A stretch of DNA of 64,000 bases from Bacillota bacterium (GCA_023421115.1 JAEZUI010000252.1:1-64000); one strand, 5' to 3'. Positions 28,304-37,519 are shown, counted from the first letter of the stretch. Notes: generated from the letters alone by a model not told the origin. Numbers and translations: made by a program.

Positions 28304-29020
28304 ATGAGCATAAGAAAAAAATTAGATATATCGGCGTACCTGGTTGTAGGACCTGAAAATACTAAAGGCCGGCCTGTTGCGTCAATCATTAAGGATGCGG
28401 TTGAAGCCGGATTTACATGTGTACAAATCCGTTCAAAAATTGCATCTGCGCAGGAACTTATTCAAATAACCCGCCAGGCCTCGGAGGCAATAGCTCAAGC
28501 TGGTAAATCCGAGGAAATTACATTGCTGGTAAACGATCGTCTTGATGTTGTTTTAGCTGCGAAAAAGCAAGGGATAAAGGTTGACGGAATTCACGTTGGA
28601 CAATCGGATATTCCGGTAGATGTCTGCAGGGAATACTTAGGCAATGATTCAATTATTGGCTTATCGGCAAAAACGCATGAAATGTTTGAGTATATTAAAA
28701 CAGCAGATATTTCGCAAATTGACTATTTTGGTGTCGGACCTTTGCATGAAACAATGACAAAGCCGGACTGCGGCCTTGATTTGGATGGAAAAGTAGTGAC
28801 CAGAAGTTGTGACGAAATTTCAGAGCTTGTCGGGCTTAGCAAAATTCCTATCGTAGTAGGTGGCGGTGTTAAGCTTGTTGATATACCGCCCATTGCACAA
28901 ACCGGAGCCGCCGGGTTTTTCGTTGTGTCCGCTGTGTCTGAGGCTGATAATCCAAAACAGGTAGCTGCCGAACTGGTAAAAGCATGGAGACATTATGCTG
29001 CAGTCGGACATAAAGATTAA
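28304..29020 (+). CDS. thiE: Thiamine-phosphate synthase ThiE
   Basis: 238 residues from ATG 28304, which has GGGAGTG at the right distance; the frame is open slightly upstream from a TTG. It joins HMP-diphosphate and thiazole phosphate to thiamine phosphate. Visible motifs are TCVQIRSK, LLVNDRLDVVLA, DGIHVGQSDIP, VGPLHETMTKPD and IPIVVGGGV, covering the pyrophosphate and phosphate binding loops of this TIM barrel. It lies 59 bases after thiM in the same operon. Confidence 0.95.
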   Translation: MSIRKKLDISAYLVVGPENTKGRPVASIIKDAVEAGFTCVQIRSKIASAQELIQITRQASEAIAQAGKSEEITLLVNDRLDVVLAAKKQGIKVDGIHVGQSDIPVDVCREYLGNDSIIGLSAKTHEMFEYIKTADISQIDYFGVGPLHETMTKPDCGLDLDGKVVTRSCDEISELVGLSKIPIVVGGGVKLVDIPPIAQTGAAGFFVVSAVSEADNPKQVAAELVKAWRHYAAVGHKD

Positions 29021-29039
29021 CCGAATAACAGGTGAGGAT

Positions 29040-29350
29040 ATGATTAAAGGTGTTATTTTTGATATAGACGGGGGCATACTGGACTCCATGACCATATGGG
29101 ATAAGTAAAACCGGATATCTATCTTGCTGCTGCTGGGCATATGGGAACACTTCCTAAAGATACATGGGTTTTTGAAGATGCACTGTATGCAATTAAGACG
29201 GCAAAAAGCGCCGGTTTCAGGACGGTTGGTGTTTATGATGCTTCCAGCAAAGATGACTGGGATGAGATAAAGAGGGTATGTGACATGTATTTTGAAAAGC
29301 TGGACAATATTCATGCTTTTTTAGAAAAGGCGTTATCCCAAATTATTTAA
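29040..29350 (+). pseudogene. HAD-family phosphatase remnant with internal deletion
   Basis: ATG 29040 behind AGGTGAGG opens MIKGVIFDIDGGILDSMTIW, the catalytic Asp motif of beta-phosphoglucomutase-like HAD enzymes, and stops after 22 codons. Directly after, another frame gives KPDIYLAAAGHMGTLPKDTW and VFEDALYAIKTAKSAGFRTV, the C-terminal HAD motifs, up to 29350. About 100 central residues are missing. In an intact operon this may have been a thiamine-phosphate-type phosphatase, but that is inference. Confidence 0.75.
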
Positions 29351-29434
29351 TTAAGACAAATTAGGTACACCACCTTTTAGTGTTACATAAGGATTAATGT
29401 TATTGAAAACTACATAATTAGTGAGGAGAAGAAA

Positions 29435-30229
29435 ATGAAAACAGTATTAACTATAGCAGGAAGTGATTCTAGCGGAGGTGCCGGAATTCAGGCAGATATT
29501 AAAACAATGACAGCAAACGGTGTATATGCCATGAGTGCGATTACCGCACTTACTGCACAGAATACAACCGGTGTAACAGGTATTATGGAAGTTGCTCCGG
29601 AATTTTTAAGCAAGCAGTTGGACAGTGTTTTTACCGACATTTATCCGGATGCAGTTAAAATCGGCATGGTTTCATCGGTTAAATTAATCGAAACCATATC
29701 TGAAAAGCTGAAATACTATAATGCAAGAAACATTGTGATAGATCCTGTAATGATTTCCACAAGCGGTTCAAAGCTCCTTAAAGATGATGCAATAGAAACA
29801 TTGAAAAACAGTTTGTTTCCCCAGGCAGTTATATTGACACCGAATATTCCGGAAGCATCTGTCTTGTCGGGAATATCAATTAATAATGAAGCGAATATGA
29901 TTAAAGCTGCCGAAATTATCAGCAACCAATTCGGGTGTGCCGTTCTTTGCAAGGGTGGGCATAAAGTAAACGATGCCAATGATTTATTGTACTATAATCA
30001 TAAGTACAAATGGTTCATGGGAGAGAAAATTAACAATAAAAATACACATGGAACCGGATGCACTTTATCGAGTGCTATTGCTTGCGGTCTTGCTAAAGGC
30101 ATGGATTTGGAGGCATCAATTCAATTAGCGAAGGATTATGTATCAGGTGCCTTAAAGGCAATGCTTGATCTGGGAAAAGGAAGTGGACCCCTTAACCACA
30201 TGTGGAATACCCATAGGTCGGAAAATTGA
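29435..30229 (+). CDS. thiD: Hydroxymethylpyrimidine (phosphate) kinase ThiD
   Basis: 264 residues behind GTGAGGAGAAG. It phosphorylates HMP and HMP-phosphate for thiamine synthesis. The ribokinase-fold signature TIAGSDSSGGAGIQADIKTM is at the N-terminus, VIDPVMISTSGSKLL and LTPNIPEASVLSG in the middle, and the anion-hole loop HGTGCTLSSAIACGLAKG near the C-terminus. All catalytic parts are intact. It is the last clear thiamine gene of the riboswitch-controlled set. Confidence 0.95.
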   Translation: MKTVLTIAGSDSSGGAGIQADIKTMTANGVYAMSAITALTAQNTTGVTGIMEVAPEFLSKQLDSVFTDIYPDAVKIGMVSSVKLIETISEKLKYYNARNIVIDPVMISTSGSKLLKDDAIETLKNSLFPQAVILTPNIPEASVLSGISINNEANMIKAAEIISNQFGCAVLCKGGHKVNDANDLLYYNHKYKWFMGEKINNKNTHGTGCTLSSAIACGLAKGMDLEASIQLAKDYVSGALKAMLDLGKGSGPLNHMWNTHRSEN

Positions 30230-30359
30230 CAAATAGATGACTACAAGTTGTTTTCCGTAATGAGTCAGGATCAAAACATTAAATATCCCGGTTACTTTTA
30301 CTAATCATTGTGAGTGCATACAGAAGCAATCATTATTTATTAAAAGAGGAGATAAATCA

Positions 30360-31043
30360 GTGATTAAGACATTTAGTGGAAGGAAATTCGTCGCATCTTA
30401 CAGCGGCGGCAAGGATAGTATTCTTGCAATTTACAGAGCTATAAAGCTCGGAATGAAACCCGTTTCGCTTATTATCACGTATAATATCGATATGGAACAC
30501 TCCTGGTTCCACGGTATTCCTAATGATTTATTGAACGAGGTTTCAGCTTCATTGGACATACCGATTAAGTTGATTAAGACCTCCGGAAAGGATTATGCAG
30601 CAAATTTCGAAAAGGAGCTTAAGGCACAGAAGGAAAATGGTGCTGAGATTTGTGTATTTGGCGATATCGATCTTGAGGAGCATTTACAGTGGTGTACTGC
30701 ACGTTGTGATGCAGTGGGTATCGAAGCCTTTTTCCCACTTTGGCAAGAAGAAAGAAAGGCATTGGTGGATGAATTTATTGAAAACGGATTTACTGCAAAT
30801 ATTATTGTCGTAGATACAAATAGGCTAAGTGAAAAGCACCTTGGAATGACATTGTCGCCTGAAACAGTTTCCTCGATCATTTTAGAAGGAGCGGATGCCT
30901 GCGGAGAAAATGGCGAATATCATACATTTGTATCAAATGGCCCACTGTTTAGAACTCCAGTTTCTTTCCGTTATGGAGAGCTTGTTAGGAAAGAACAATA
31001 TGCGATTCTACCAATTAACCAAGGGGACGGTTCTTGTGGTTGA
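30360..31043 (+). CDS. Dph6-like PP-loop ATP-binding protein
   Basis: 227 residues from GTG 30360 behind AGAGGAGATAA. The PP-loop SYSGGKDSILAIYRA binds ATP, and GEYHTFVSNGPLF near the end is the second family signature of diphthine-ammonia-ligase-like proteins. Bacteria lack diphthamide, so the bacterial substrate is unknown; an adenylating amide-forming reaction is likely. The last codons (NQGDGSCG) come from a sequence that also occurs inverted at 47398-47412, so the original C-terminus may have been replaced by a repeat. Confidence 0.82.
   Translation: MIKTFSGRKFVASYSGGKDSILAIYRAIKLGMKPVSLIITYNIDMEHSWFHGIPNDLLNEVSASLDIPIKLIKTSGKDYAANFEKELKAQKENGAEICVFGDIDLEEHLQWCTARCDAVGIEAFFPLWQEERKALVDEFIENGFTANIIVVDTNRLSEKHLGMTLSPETVSSIILEGADACGENGEYHTFVSNGPLFRTPVSFRYGELVRKEQYAILPINQGDGSCG
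31023..31037 (+). repeat. 15-base GGGGACGGTTCTTGT repeat inside the end of the Dph6-like gene
   Basis: GGGGACGGTTCTTGT here is identical to the minus strand at 47398-47412. Both are followed by related bases (TTTACTCAC here, TTGACTCAC there). It supplies the last codons and stop of the Dph6-like gene. The motif resembles a small repeat I have seen in clostridial genomes, which is recollection rather than a search. Confidence 0.5.
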
Positions 31044-31281
31044 TGTTTACTCACGGCTGAACTGGAAGATAAAATCCGACTGACCGATGAGGAGGCAAAG
31101 GAAATAATCAAAAATGATTAACCGAGTGTGTAGAGGAATTTATTAAAAGTGTTTTGGAATGATATAAAGTTATGAAGACAGAAAAATATTTAATAAATGA
31201 GCTGCATTTCCAGCACTGCTTTGAACTTTATTACATCATGAATTGCTTGAAAATTAATCTAGGAAAGGAATGAGATATACT

Positions 31282-32052
31282 ATGTCAAAGATGCCGGTTT
31301 TATTTGTAGGACATGGTTCCCCAATGAACGCTATTGAAGACAACGCTTATTCAAGAGCTTGGAGGAAAATAGCCGAAAGGATACCGAAACCAGAGGTGAT
31401 ATTATCTGTTTCAGCTCATTGGTATACACATGGGACCAGAATTATGAATGAGGAAAACCCAAGAACAATATATGACATGTATGGCTTTCCAAAGGAATTA
31501 TATCAAGTTTCATATAACACAGCGGGTTCCCCAAGCGTTGCTAAAGTCTCTAGGGAGCTGATTTCAAGAGATACGAAATATGATAATTCTTGGGGCATTG
31601 ACCACGGAACTTGGTCGGTATTAGTTCATATGTATCCAGATAGAGATATTCCTGTATTTCAAATCAGTATAGATGCCGATGCATCTGCGGAAGAACATTA
31701 CAAAATTGGCCGGGAGTTGAGAGCATTAAGAGAACAGGGGGTTCTTATATTTGGAACAGGGAATATTGTCCATAACTTAGGATTGGTTGATTGGCATAAA
31801 GTCAACAAGGGCTTTGACTGGGCATATGAGTTTGATGAATATATTTACGAGAACATTTTTAATAAAAATCATGAAAATATTCTGAAGTTCAGTGAAATTG
31901 GTAATATTGCAAGGCTGGCAGTGCCGACTCCGGATCACTTTTATCCTCTTTTATATGTGCTCGGAGCATCTCATGAGGATGATAAAATCAGTGTTTTTAA
32001 TAAATCCTGTGAACTGGGATCATTGACAATGACTGCTTACCTTTGGGAATAA
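31282..32052 (+). CDS. LigB-type extradiol dioxygenase (DODA/YgiD family)
   Basis: 256 residues from ATG 31282; an ATG at 31270 lies inside the ribosome binding site AGGAAAGGAA and is too close to it. The fold is the class III extradiol dioxygenase. The N-terminal motif FVGHGSPMNAIEDN and SAHWYTHGT carry the metal-binding histidines, and GTGNIVHNLG and VPTPDHFYPLLYVLGA complete the active site. Relatives act on DOPA or other catechols, an odd activity for an anaerobe because it needs O2. The true substrate here is unknown. Confidence 0.88.
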   Translation: MSKMPVLFVGHGSPMNAIEDNAYSRAWRKIAERIPKPEVILSVSAHWYTHGTRIMNEENPRTIYDMYGFPKELYQVSYNTAGSPSVAKVSRELISRDTKYDNSWGIDHGTWSVLVHMYPDRDIPVFQISIDADASAEEHYKIGRELRALREQGVLIFGTGNIVHNLGLVDWHKVNKGFDWAYEFDEYIYENIFNKNHENILKFSEIGNIARLAVPTPDHFYPLLYVLGASHEDDKISVFNKSCELGSLTMTAYLWE

Positions 32053-32209
32053 TTCATGTTTTTAGCGAGATTGTTTTTTTATTAAAGAGACTAAGTATAT
32101 GGAAAGGAAAACAAGTCAACAGCTTAATGGTTGTAGAATGAAGGACGGAGCTGGAGTGAGTTTGGCCAAACAATAAAGAAGTTTGACCAAGAGAAAGTGA
32201 GGTATAGAA

Positions 32210-32603
32210 ATGGGATTATTTGATATATTCAAAAAGAGATCCAAAGAGAAAAAAGTAGTTCCTAAAGAACTGAAAGTAATAGATCCAGAAGGTTATAGAT
32301 TATTGAAAGGCCAGGATAAACAGATAGAAGCTGTTCAAGCTGCCGATGAGAAGTATGCTGAAGATAAAGATTATCAACTTTTGGGAGGAAATATGGAAGG
32401 ATGGTGGTCCCAAATTTGAAGGCTCAGGATGGATGTTCAGATTGCCAGATTTGTACATCAAAGCCAAAAGATTTGATGATGCAATAGCTATTGTACAGAA
32501 AATAAAGAAAACTAAGGGGCCCTACTATTCAAATAAGGCTAATAGCTATATTACCAGAATCGAAGAGCGTAAAACAAAGGGAGCTACTAAGAAAATAAAA
32601 TAA
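32210..32603 (+). pseudogene. Small tetratricopeptide-like protein gene, frameshifted
   Basis: ATG 32210 behind AAAGTGAGG starts MGLFDIFKKRSKEKKVVPKE and reaches AAEKYAEDKDYQ-like helices, then hits a stop at 32419. The neighbouring frame continues with FWEEIWKDGGPKFEGSGWMF and RLPDLYIKAKRFDDAIAIVQ up to 32603. A one-base loss at about 32370 breaks the gene. The intact protein would have about 130 residues with helical repeats. Function unknown. Confidence 0.7.
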
Positions 32604-32730
32604 TATTGTGCAAGCGATAAAGAAGGTGTGGCTTGATTTTTATATTACCTTTTATTATTTTTGGCGGTTTAGTATCTTTAACTGGAGGTCCCTGCTTAAA
32701 TCAGAATAGAGAAGTAAAGGAGATGTAACG

Positions 32731-33549
32731 ATGAAGACGCTATATGTATCTGATCTAGATGGAACACTTTTAAGAAGTGATGAAACTTTATCACAGTTTA
32801 CTATCGATACAATTAACCAATTGACAGAAAAGGGTATGCTTTTTTCCTATGCCACAGCTCGCTCTTTGGTAACAGCAAAGAAAGTGACAAAAGGATTGAA
32901 TTCTCATATCCCACTTATTGTGTATAACGGAACATTTGTCATGGATAATGTGACAGAGGAAATCTTGATTGCAAACTATTTTGATGAGGGAATTGAAGAT
33001 GTATTTTGTGATTTATTCAAGGGAGGTATCTATCCAATCGTATATTCTTATGTTGATGGGATTGAGAAGTTTTCTTATATTCCTGAAAGATGCACAGAAG
33101 GAATGAAGGCCTTTCTTGACACAAGAAAAGGTGATAAGAGAACTAATGAAGTTAGAACAATAGAAGACTTAACAGCGGGAGAGTGCTTCTATATCACCTG
33201 TATTGATGAACCGGAAAAATTAGAGCCGTTCTTTGAAAAGTACAAGGACAGATATCATGTGGTTTACTCAAAGGATGTTTATTCCGAGTTTCAGTGGCTT
33301 GAGATTATGCCTAAGACTGCATCTAAAGCAAATGCTATTCTGCAATTGAAAGAAAAGTTAGGGTGTGACAGAATCATATCCTTTGGAGATGGAGCAAATG
33401 ACATTGATATGTTTGAGATTTCGGATGAAGCATATGCGGTGGATAATGCAATTGATGATTTAAAAACTGTTGCTACTGGGGTGTTAGGAAGCAATAATGA
33501 CGATGGTGTAGCAAAATGGCTCTGTGAAAACATAAAAAGTCTCTATTAA
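32731..33549 (+). CDS. Cof-type HAD-IIB phosphatase
   Basis: 272 residues behind AAAGGAGATGTAACG. Motif I is VSDLDGTLLRSDE with the nucleophile Asp, motif II is YATARS, the Lys motif is ASKANA, and motif IV is SFGDGANDIDMFE. The cap domain between about 80 and 190 is of the IIB type. These enzymes dephosphorylate sugar phosphates, flavin or pyridoxal phosphates; the substrate cannot be told from sequence. It stands alone between remnants. Confidence 0.92.
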   Translation: MKTLYVSDLDGTLLRSDETLSQFTIDTINQLTEKGMLFSYATARSLVTAKKVTKGLNSHIPLIVYNGTFVMDNVTEEILIANYFDEGIEDVFCDLFKGGIYPIVYSYVDGIEKFSYIPERCTEGMKAFLDTRKGDKRTNEVRTIEDLTAGECFYITCIDEPEKLEPFFEKYKDRYHVVYSKDVYSEFQWLEIMPKTASKANAILQLKEKLGCDRIISFGDGANDIDMFEISDEAYAVDNAIDDLKTVATGVLGSNNDDGVAKWLCENIKSLY

Positions 33550-33566
33550 AGTTGGAGAAAGATAGA

Positions 33567-33839
33567 TGAAAAAAAGGTTCAGTACGTTCTTAACTATTTA
33601 TATCGCTTCTAATAATTATATTAATTTCTATTGAGAGGCGAACTAACGGTTCAGCATTAGATTCAACCTTAAAGGGGTATTTTATGACAAAGGAACTGGG
33701 TTCAGTGAAGTTATTTGTTAATACTCAAAAGCCCCCTTTCATTTATCTTGAAGCAGATGACGGGGTTATTATTTTCAATATGAGAAATGAGGATGAAACA
33801 CAGGAAATATTCGGAGAAATACTAAGAAAAATAAAATAA
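33567..33839 (+). pseudogene. Remnant of a small membrane protein gene
   Basis: ATG 33567 starts MKKRFSTFLTIYIASNNYIN and soon stops. The downstream frame from 33683 reads MTKELGSVKLFVNTQKPPFI followed by YLEADDGVIIFNMRNEDETQ and ends at 33839. The second part resembles the soluble tail of small clostridial membrane proteins. A further 200 bases hold more broken frames. Confidence 0.4.
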
Positions 33840-34051
33840 CTGTAGGTACTGGGGAAGATAAGCTCATTACAGAAGATTTTGAAATGCTTGTTATAGCTGA
33901 ACTCATTATTTTGAGTATTGCGAAGAAGTTGGCTGTGAAGTGTGGAGTTTGTTAACTAGTATGAAATCTATCAGTGGAGAGCCAGTCTGCCTGTGGCTGC
34001 CAGAGCGTTAACGCAAACCTGGAACAATAACTTTGTATAGGCAATAATAAA

Positions 34052-34068
34052 GGCCGGAGTATCCGGCC
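34052..34068 (-). terminator. Terminator of the 52-residue protein gene
   Basis: GGCCGGA-TAC-TCCGGCC on the minus strand followed by TTTATTATT, 45 bases after the stop codon of the small gene. Confidence 0.7.
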
Positions 34069-34113
34069 GTCAGTCTAAAAATAAAATTCTAAAATTTTAG
34101 CAACTAAATTTTA

Positions 34114-34272
34114 TTAATCCCCAATAGGACCTGCTTTTTTATTTCTTGTCTTAGCTTTTCCCTGAATTTCAGGAACAGGTTTTACAGTATTTCTTTCCAC
34201 TTTCATTTTTTTATTACTTTCTGTTCCATGGGGATCACTTGGATCAGGTCTTCTCATACCAGCTTTGGCCAT
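34114..34272 (-). CDS. Small basic protein, 52 residues
   Basis: An ATG at 34272 is preceded by AAGGATAG, and the frame ends at 34114. The protein begins MAKAGMRRPDPSDPHGTESN and ends KAKTRNKKAGPIGD. It is hydrophilic, rich in Lys, Arg and Pro, and without a membrane segment. A clean terminator follows, so the gene is probably real and monocistronic. The DPSDPHG block and basic tail look conserved rather than random, but I cannot name a family; a spore-associated or nucleic-acid-binding role would be a guess. Confidence 0.65.
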   Translation of the reverse strand: MAKAGMRRPDPSDPHGTESNKKMKVERNTVKPVPEIQGKAKTRNKKAGPIGD

Positions 34273-34423
34273 AATTCTCACTATCCTTCTTATTTAATAT
34301 AGTACTTTTATCATATGTTCTGCATAATAATTTTTTATATACATAAGTAAGTATAGCTCTATTTATGACTTGCCAAAGGTTCCAAAATCTTATCGAGCTT
34401 ACTTTTACCAAGCAATATTAATT

Positions 34424-34531
34424 TTATTGCTTAATATCTTGAACAAACACTTCCATCCCTATTAAAACATATCCAAAGCTGTTGTAAAATCCTTTATAAA
34501 CTTGAGTATGCATTGCCCTCTTCAAGTTTTT
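34424..34531 (-). pseudogene. GNAT acetyltransferase remnant
   Basis: The minus-strand frame KNLKRAMHTQVYKGFYNSFG followed by YVLIGMEVFVQDIKQ resembles the C-terminal FY..FGY.. motif of GNAT acetyltransferases. The upstream part of the gene is in pieces. Confidence 0.4.
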
Positions 34532-34782
34532 ATGTCTTTTGAGCATTAATCAACTATAAAGCTCATTGACACAGGCTTATTACATATGTAAGTTTTGATG
34601 ACAACTTTAACTCTTAAGAAATATTACAACAATTAAAGTTTTTTGATGCTATTGAAAAGCAAATTAAAAAAAGACACGATATAGAAGTCACGTTACTACC
34701 TGATGCTGATATATTACCAGATATAGGTCCACAATAATTTTAAAGAAAAATATAAGTCATTAGAAAAAAATTAAATTTGAGT
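34532..34782. other. Decayed spacer with short coding scraps
   Basis: No intact gene. A plus-strand frame ending at 34737 reads KFFDAIEKQIKKRHDIEVTL followed by LPDADILPDIGPQ, which looks like the end of a lost protein gene of unknown family. Confidence 0.3.
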
Positions 34783-34854
34783 AGCTTGAAATAATTATTT
34801 TGTGAAAACTAAACGAATATGTTAAACTTGTTTTAGGTTGTTTTTAGAAAGAGC
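34783..34854. repeat. Dispersed 80-bp repeat, copy 2 (upstream of nadE)
   Basis: Matches 8491-8570 in the same orientation, from AGCTTGAAATAATTATTTTG to TAGAAAGAGC, with a shorter middle. It ends 36 bases before the nadE start, so here it lies in the likely leader of that gene, whereas copy 1 follows nifV-alpha. Confidence 0.75.
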
Positions 34855-34890
34855 CTTATAATTTAGAATTTGATGTATTCGGGTGATGAT

Positions 34891-36813
34891 ATGAAATATG
34901 GTTTTGTAAGGGTGGGAGCTGCAGTTCCAAAGCTAAAGGTAGCTAACTGCGAGTACAATTGCTCCCGCATAGTTGATCTAATTAAAAAAGCGGATAAGGA
35001 ACATGTGAAGTTTTTGGTGTTTCCGGAGCTTTGTATAACTGCTTATAGCTGTGGTGACCTGTTTCACCAAGACATACTCTTAAAGGAAGCTTTAAAACAA
35101 CTTGAAAACATATTGGAAAATACTAAAAGTACTGATTTGATTGCTATAATTGGAATGCCTGTAAGCTTAAACAATCAATTATTCAATTGTGCGGTTATAA
35201 TTCAGTCTGGAAAGATTCTAGGTGTTGTACCTAAAACGTATATACCCAACTACAGTGAATTTTATGAAGAGAGATGGTTTGCTTCAGGTAATAAAGCTTT
35301 AGTTGACAATATCAATATATGCGGGTTTATTGTGCCTTTTGGTGTAGATCTTCTGTTTGAAAACAGTCAAAATGGGGAAGTGTGCTTCGGTATAGAGATA
35401 TGTGAGGATTTGTGGGTTCCTATACCTCCCAGTTCTTATCAGTGTATGAACGGGGCTACGCTTGTATTTAATCCTTCCGCAAGCAATGAGATAATCGGTA
35501 AGCATGAGTATAGAAGAGAACTTGTAAGGCAGCAGTCAGCTAGATGTATTTCCGGATATGTGTATACTTCCTCTAATACCAATGAGTCTACCACCGATGT
35601 GGTTTTTGGGGGACATGCTATGATTGCTGAGTATGGCTCACTTCTTTCCGAGTCGGAGAGGTTTTTAGACGAGGATCAGCTTATTTATTCCGAGATAGAT
35701 ATCCAAAAGCTGATAAACGACAGGAGAAAGAATACCAGCTTTATGGAAGGTGTCCTTGAGAAAAAATACAGAAGGATTATCTTTGATCAAGAAGAAGGCG
35801 CAGGTGTTGACCTGACAAGGAATGTTACTGCGCACCCTTTTGTGCCTTCTGATGCAGGTAACAGAGATGTAAGATGTAAAGAAATCTTTTCCATTCAAAC
35901 CAGTGCTCTTGCAAAAAGGATAAGGCACACAGGATTAAAGTATTCTGTTATTGGAATATCAGGAGGTTTGGATTCTACACTGGCGTTACTTGTTACTGCA
36001 AAAACTTATGAACTTTTGGGAATTCCGGCAGACAATATTATAGCTGTTACAATGCCGGGATTTGGAACTACAAATACTACTTACACCAATGCCATGGAAC
36101 TTATGAAGGCAATGAAGGTAAGTATTAAAGAAATCAATATTAAGGAGGCCTGTCTTCAGCATTTTAAAGATATTGGCCACGATGTAGATGTTCATGATGT
36201 TACCTATGAAAATGTTCAGGCAAGAGAGCGTACTCAAATTCTTATGGATCTTGCTAACAAACTTGGGGGTCTGGTTATAGGGACTGGTGACCTATCAGAG
36301 CTTGCTTTGGGTTGGTGTACTTACAACGGAGATCATATGTCCATGTATTCGGTAAACTGTAGTATCCCAAAGACTTTGGTTAAATTCCTTGTTAAGTGGG
36401 TTGCCGACAATATGGTGGACAATAAAGTTAAGGATATACTAGACAGGATACTTGATACTCCAATTTCACCGGAGTTGCTTCCGCCTACTGCTGAGGGGGA
36501 AATCAATCAGAAGACGGAGGATATTGTTGGACCCTATGAACTGCATGACTTCTTCATGTATCATATGATAAGGTACGGTGCTCCTCCAAAGAAGATAGAG
36601 TTTCTTGCTCAAAAGGCTTTTGATGGCAAATATCCAGTCGATGAGATAAAAAAATGGCTTAAGATTTTTATGAAGAGATTTTTCACACAGCAATTTAAAA
36701 GGTCATGTCTTCCCGATGGGCCAAAAGTAGGAACTATAAGTCTATCCCCAAGGGGTGACTGGCGTATGCCGAGTGACGCTGATGCAAGAGCATGGCTTAA
36801 TGAAATTGAATAA
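34891..36813 (+). CDS. nadE: Glutamine-dependent NAD+ synthetase
   Basis: 640 residues from ATG 34891, behind GGGTGATGAT; an ATG at 34873 has no ribosome binding site. It makes NAD+ from deamido-NAD+, ATP and glutamine. The N-terminal nitrilase-type glutaminase has Glu46 in VFPELCIT, VPKTYIPNYSEFYEERWFA with the catalytic Lys, and GIEICEDLWVP with the nucleophile Cys. The synthetase domain begins with the PP-loop GISGGLDSTLALL at about residue 355 and ends with RGDWRMPSDADARAWL. It is complete and stands alone. Confidence 0.96.
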   Translation: MKYGFVRVGAAVPKLKVANCEYNCSRIVDLIKKADKEHVKFLVFPELCITAYSCGDLFHQDILLKEALKQLENILENTKSTDLIAIIGMPVSLNNQLFNCAVIIQSGKILGVVPKTYIPNYSEFYEERWFASGNKALVDNINICGFIVPFGVDLLFENSQNGEVCFGIEICEDLWVPIPPSSYQCMNGATLVFNPSASNEIIGKHEYRRELVRQQSARCISGYVYTSSNTNESTTDVVFGGHAMIAEYGSLLSESERFLDEDQLIYSEIDIQKLINDRRKNTSFMEGVLEKKYRRIIFDQEEGAGVDLTRNVTAHPFVPSDAGNRDVRCKEIFSIQTSALAKRIRHTGLKYSVIGISGGLDSTLALLVTAKTYELLGIPADNIIAVTMPGFGTTNTTYTNAMELMKAMKVSIKEINIKEACLQHFKDIGHDVDVHDVTYENVQARERTQILMDLANKLGGLVIGTGDLSELALGWCTYNGDHMSMYSVNCSIPKTLVKFLVKWVADNMVDNKVKDILDRILDTPISPELLPPTAEGEINQKTEDIVGPYELHDFFMYHMIRYGAPPKKIEFLAQKAFDGKYPVDEIKKWLKIFMKRFFTQQFKRSCLPDGPKVGTISLSPRGDWRMPSDADARAWLNEIE

Positions 36814-36978
36814 GAAGAGATTTTTTTGAGAAAATTTTAGATTTTGTGATTAAAGAGTTGATGCATATGGGAATATGCGAGTACTTTTTGGTGAGGTGCA
36901 ATTACTATAGTCCGTACAGTCTATGGGGGCAGAAACTATGTAAAATTGATATAAATATCAGTAAAGAAATTATGATAG

Positions 36979-37008
36979 AGCATCTTCAAAAAACGAAGGT
37001 GCTTTTTT
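36979..37008 (+). terminator. Rho-independent terminator behind nadE
   Basis: AGCATCTTC pairs with GAAGGTGCT across a seven-base loop, followed by TTTTTC; 166 bases after the nadE stop. Confidence 0.75.
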
Positions 37009-37461
37009 CATGATACTGAAAATAAAAGACACACAATTCATTGAAGTATAATAAAATAGTCACAGTTAGAGAAGGAAGGAGGATTAAATTAAAAAGATAG
37101 GTATTTCCAGACATAAGCTTACTTGTTAAAAGTGCAATAAGTGAATTTATAGAAGATTATTCATTGAGTGTAAAATGGTTGTAAAAATGGCAGCTGACTA
37201 GTTATTTTATTGGAATTAACTTATGATAATTGCTTATAAAACCTTTATTAAGGTAAATTTTAAAACATGAAATGGCTATAATTGACTATTTTATTTTATA
37301 GGTATAAAATATACAAGGAGAATATTGATATTTTATTCAATATTAACTGCAATGAATATTCATTCTATACAAAGCAAATCTTTATTTCTCCACATAACAT
37401 AGGCAAATTTAGTGTCTATACCAGAGTTTCATAAAATAATGTGGAAATTCTGCTTAAAATA
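37009..37461. other. Long AT-rich region upstream of the scaffoldin gene
   Basis: No gene is supported. A GGAAGGAGGATT site at 37074 is followed only by short broken frames. The stretch probably holds the promoter of the scaffoldin gene, but I see no convincing -35/-10 pair. Confidence 0.4.
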
Positions 37462-37482
37462 CTTGCCCAATTTTTGGGCAAG
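37462..37482 (+). promoter_or_regulatory. Perfect hairpin in the scaffoldin leader
   Basis: CTTGCCCAA-TTT-TTGGGCAAG, nine perfect pairs with a three-base loop, 24 bases before the ribosome binding site. It is followed by A rather than T, so it is not a terminator. It may protect the mRNA 5' end or be a protein-binding dyad. Confidence 0.45.
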
Positions 37483-37519
37483 CATTTAAAAAAAAAGAAT
37501 TTTGGGGAGGAAAAATTAC

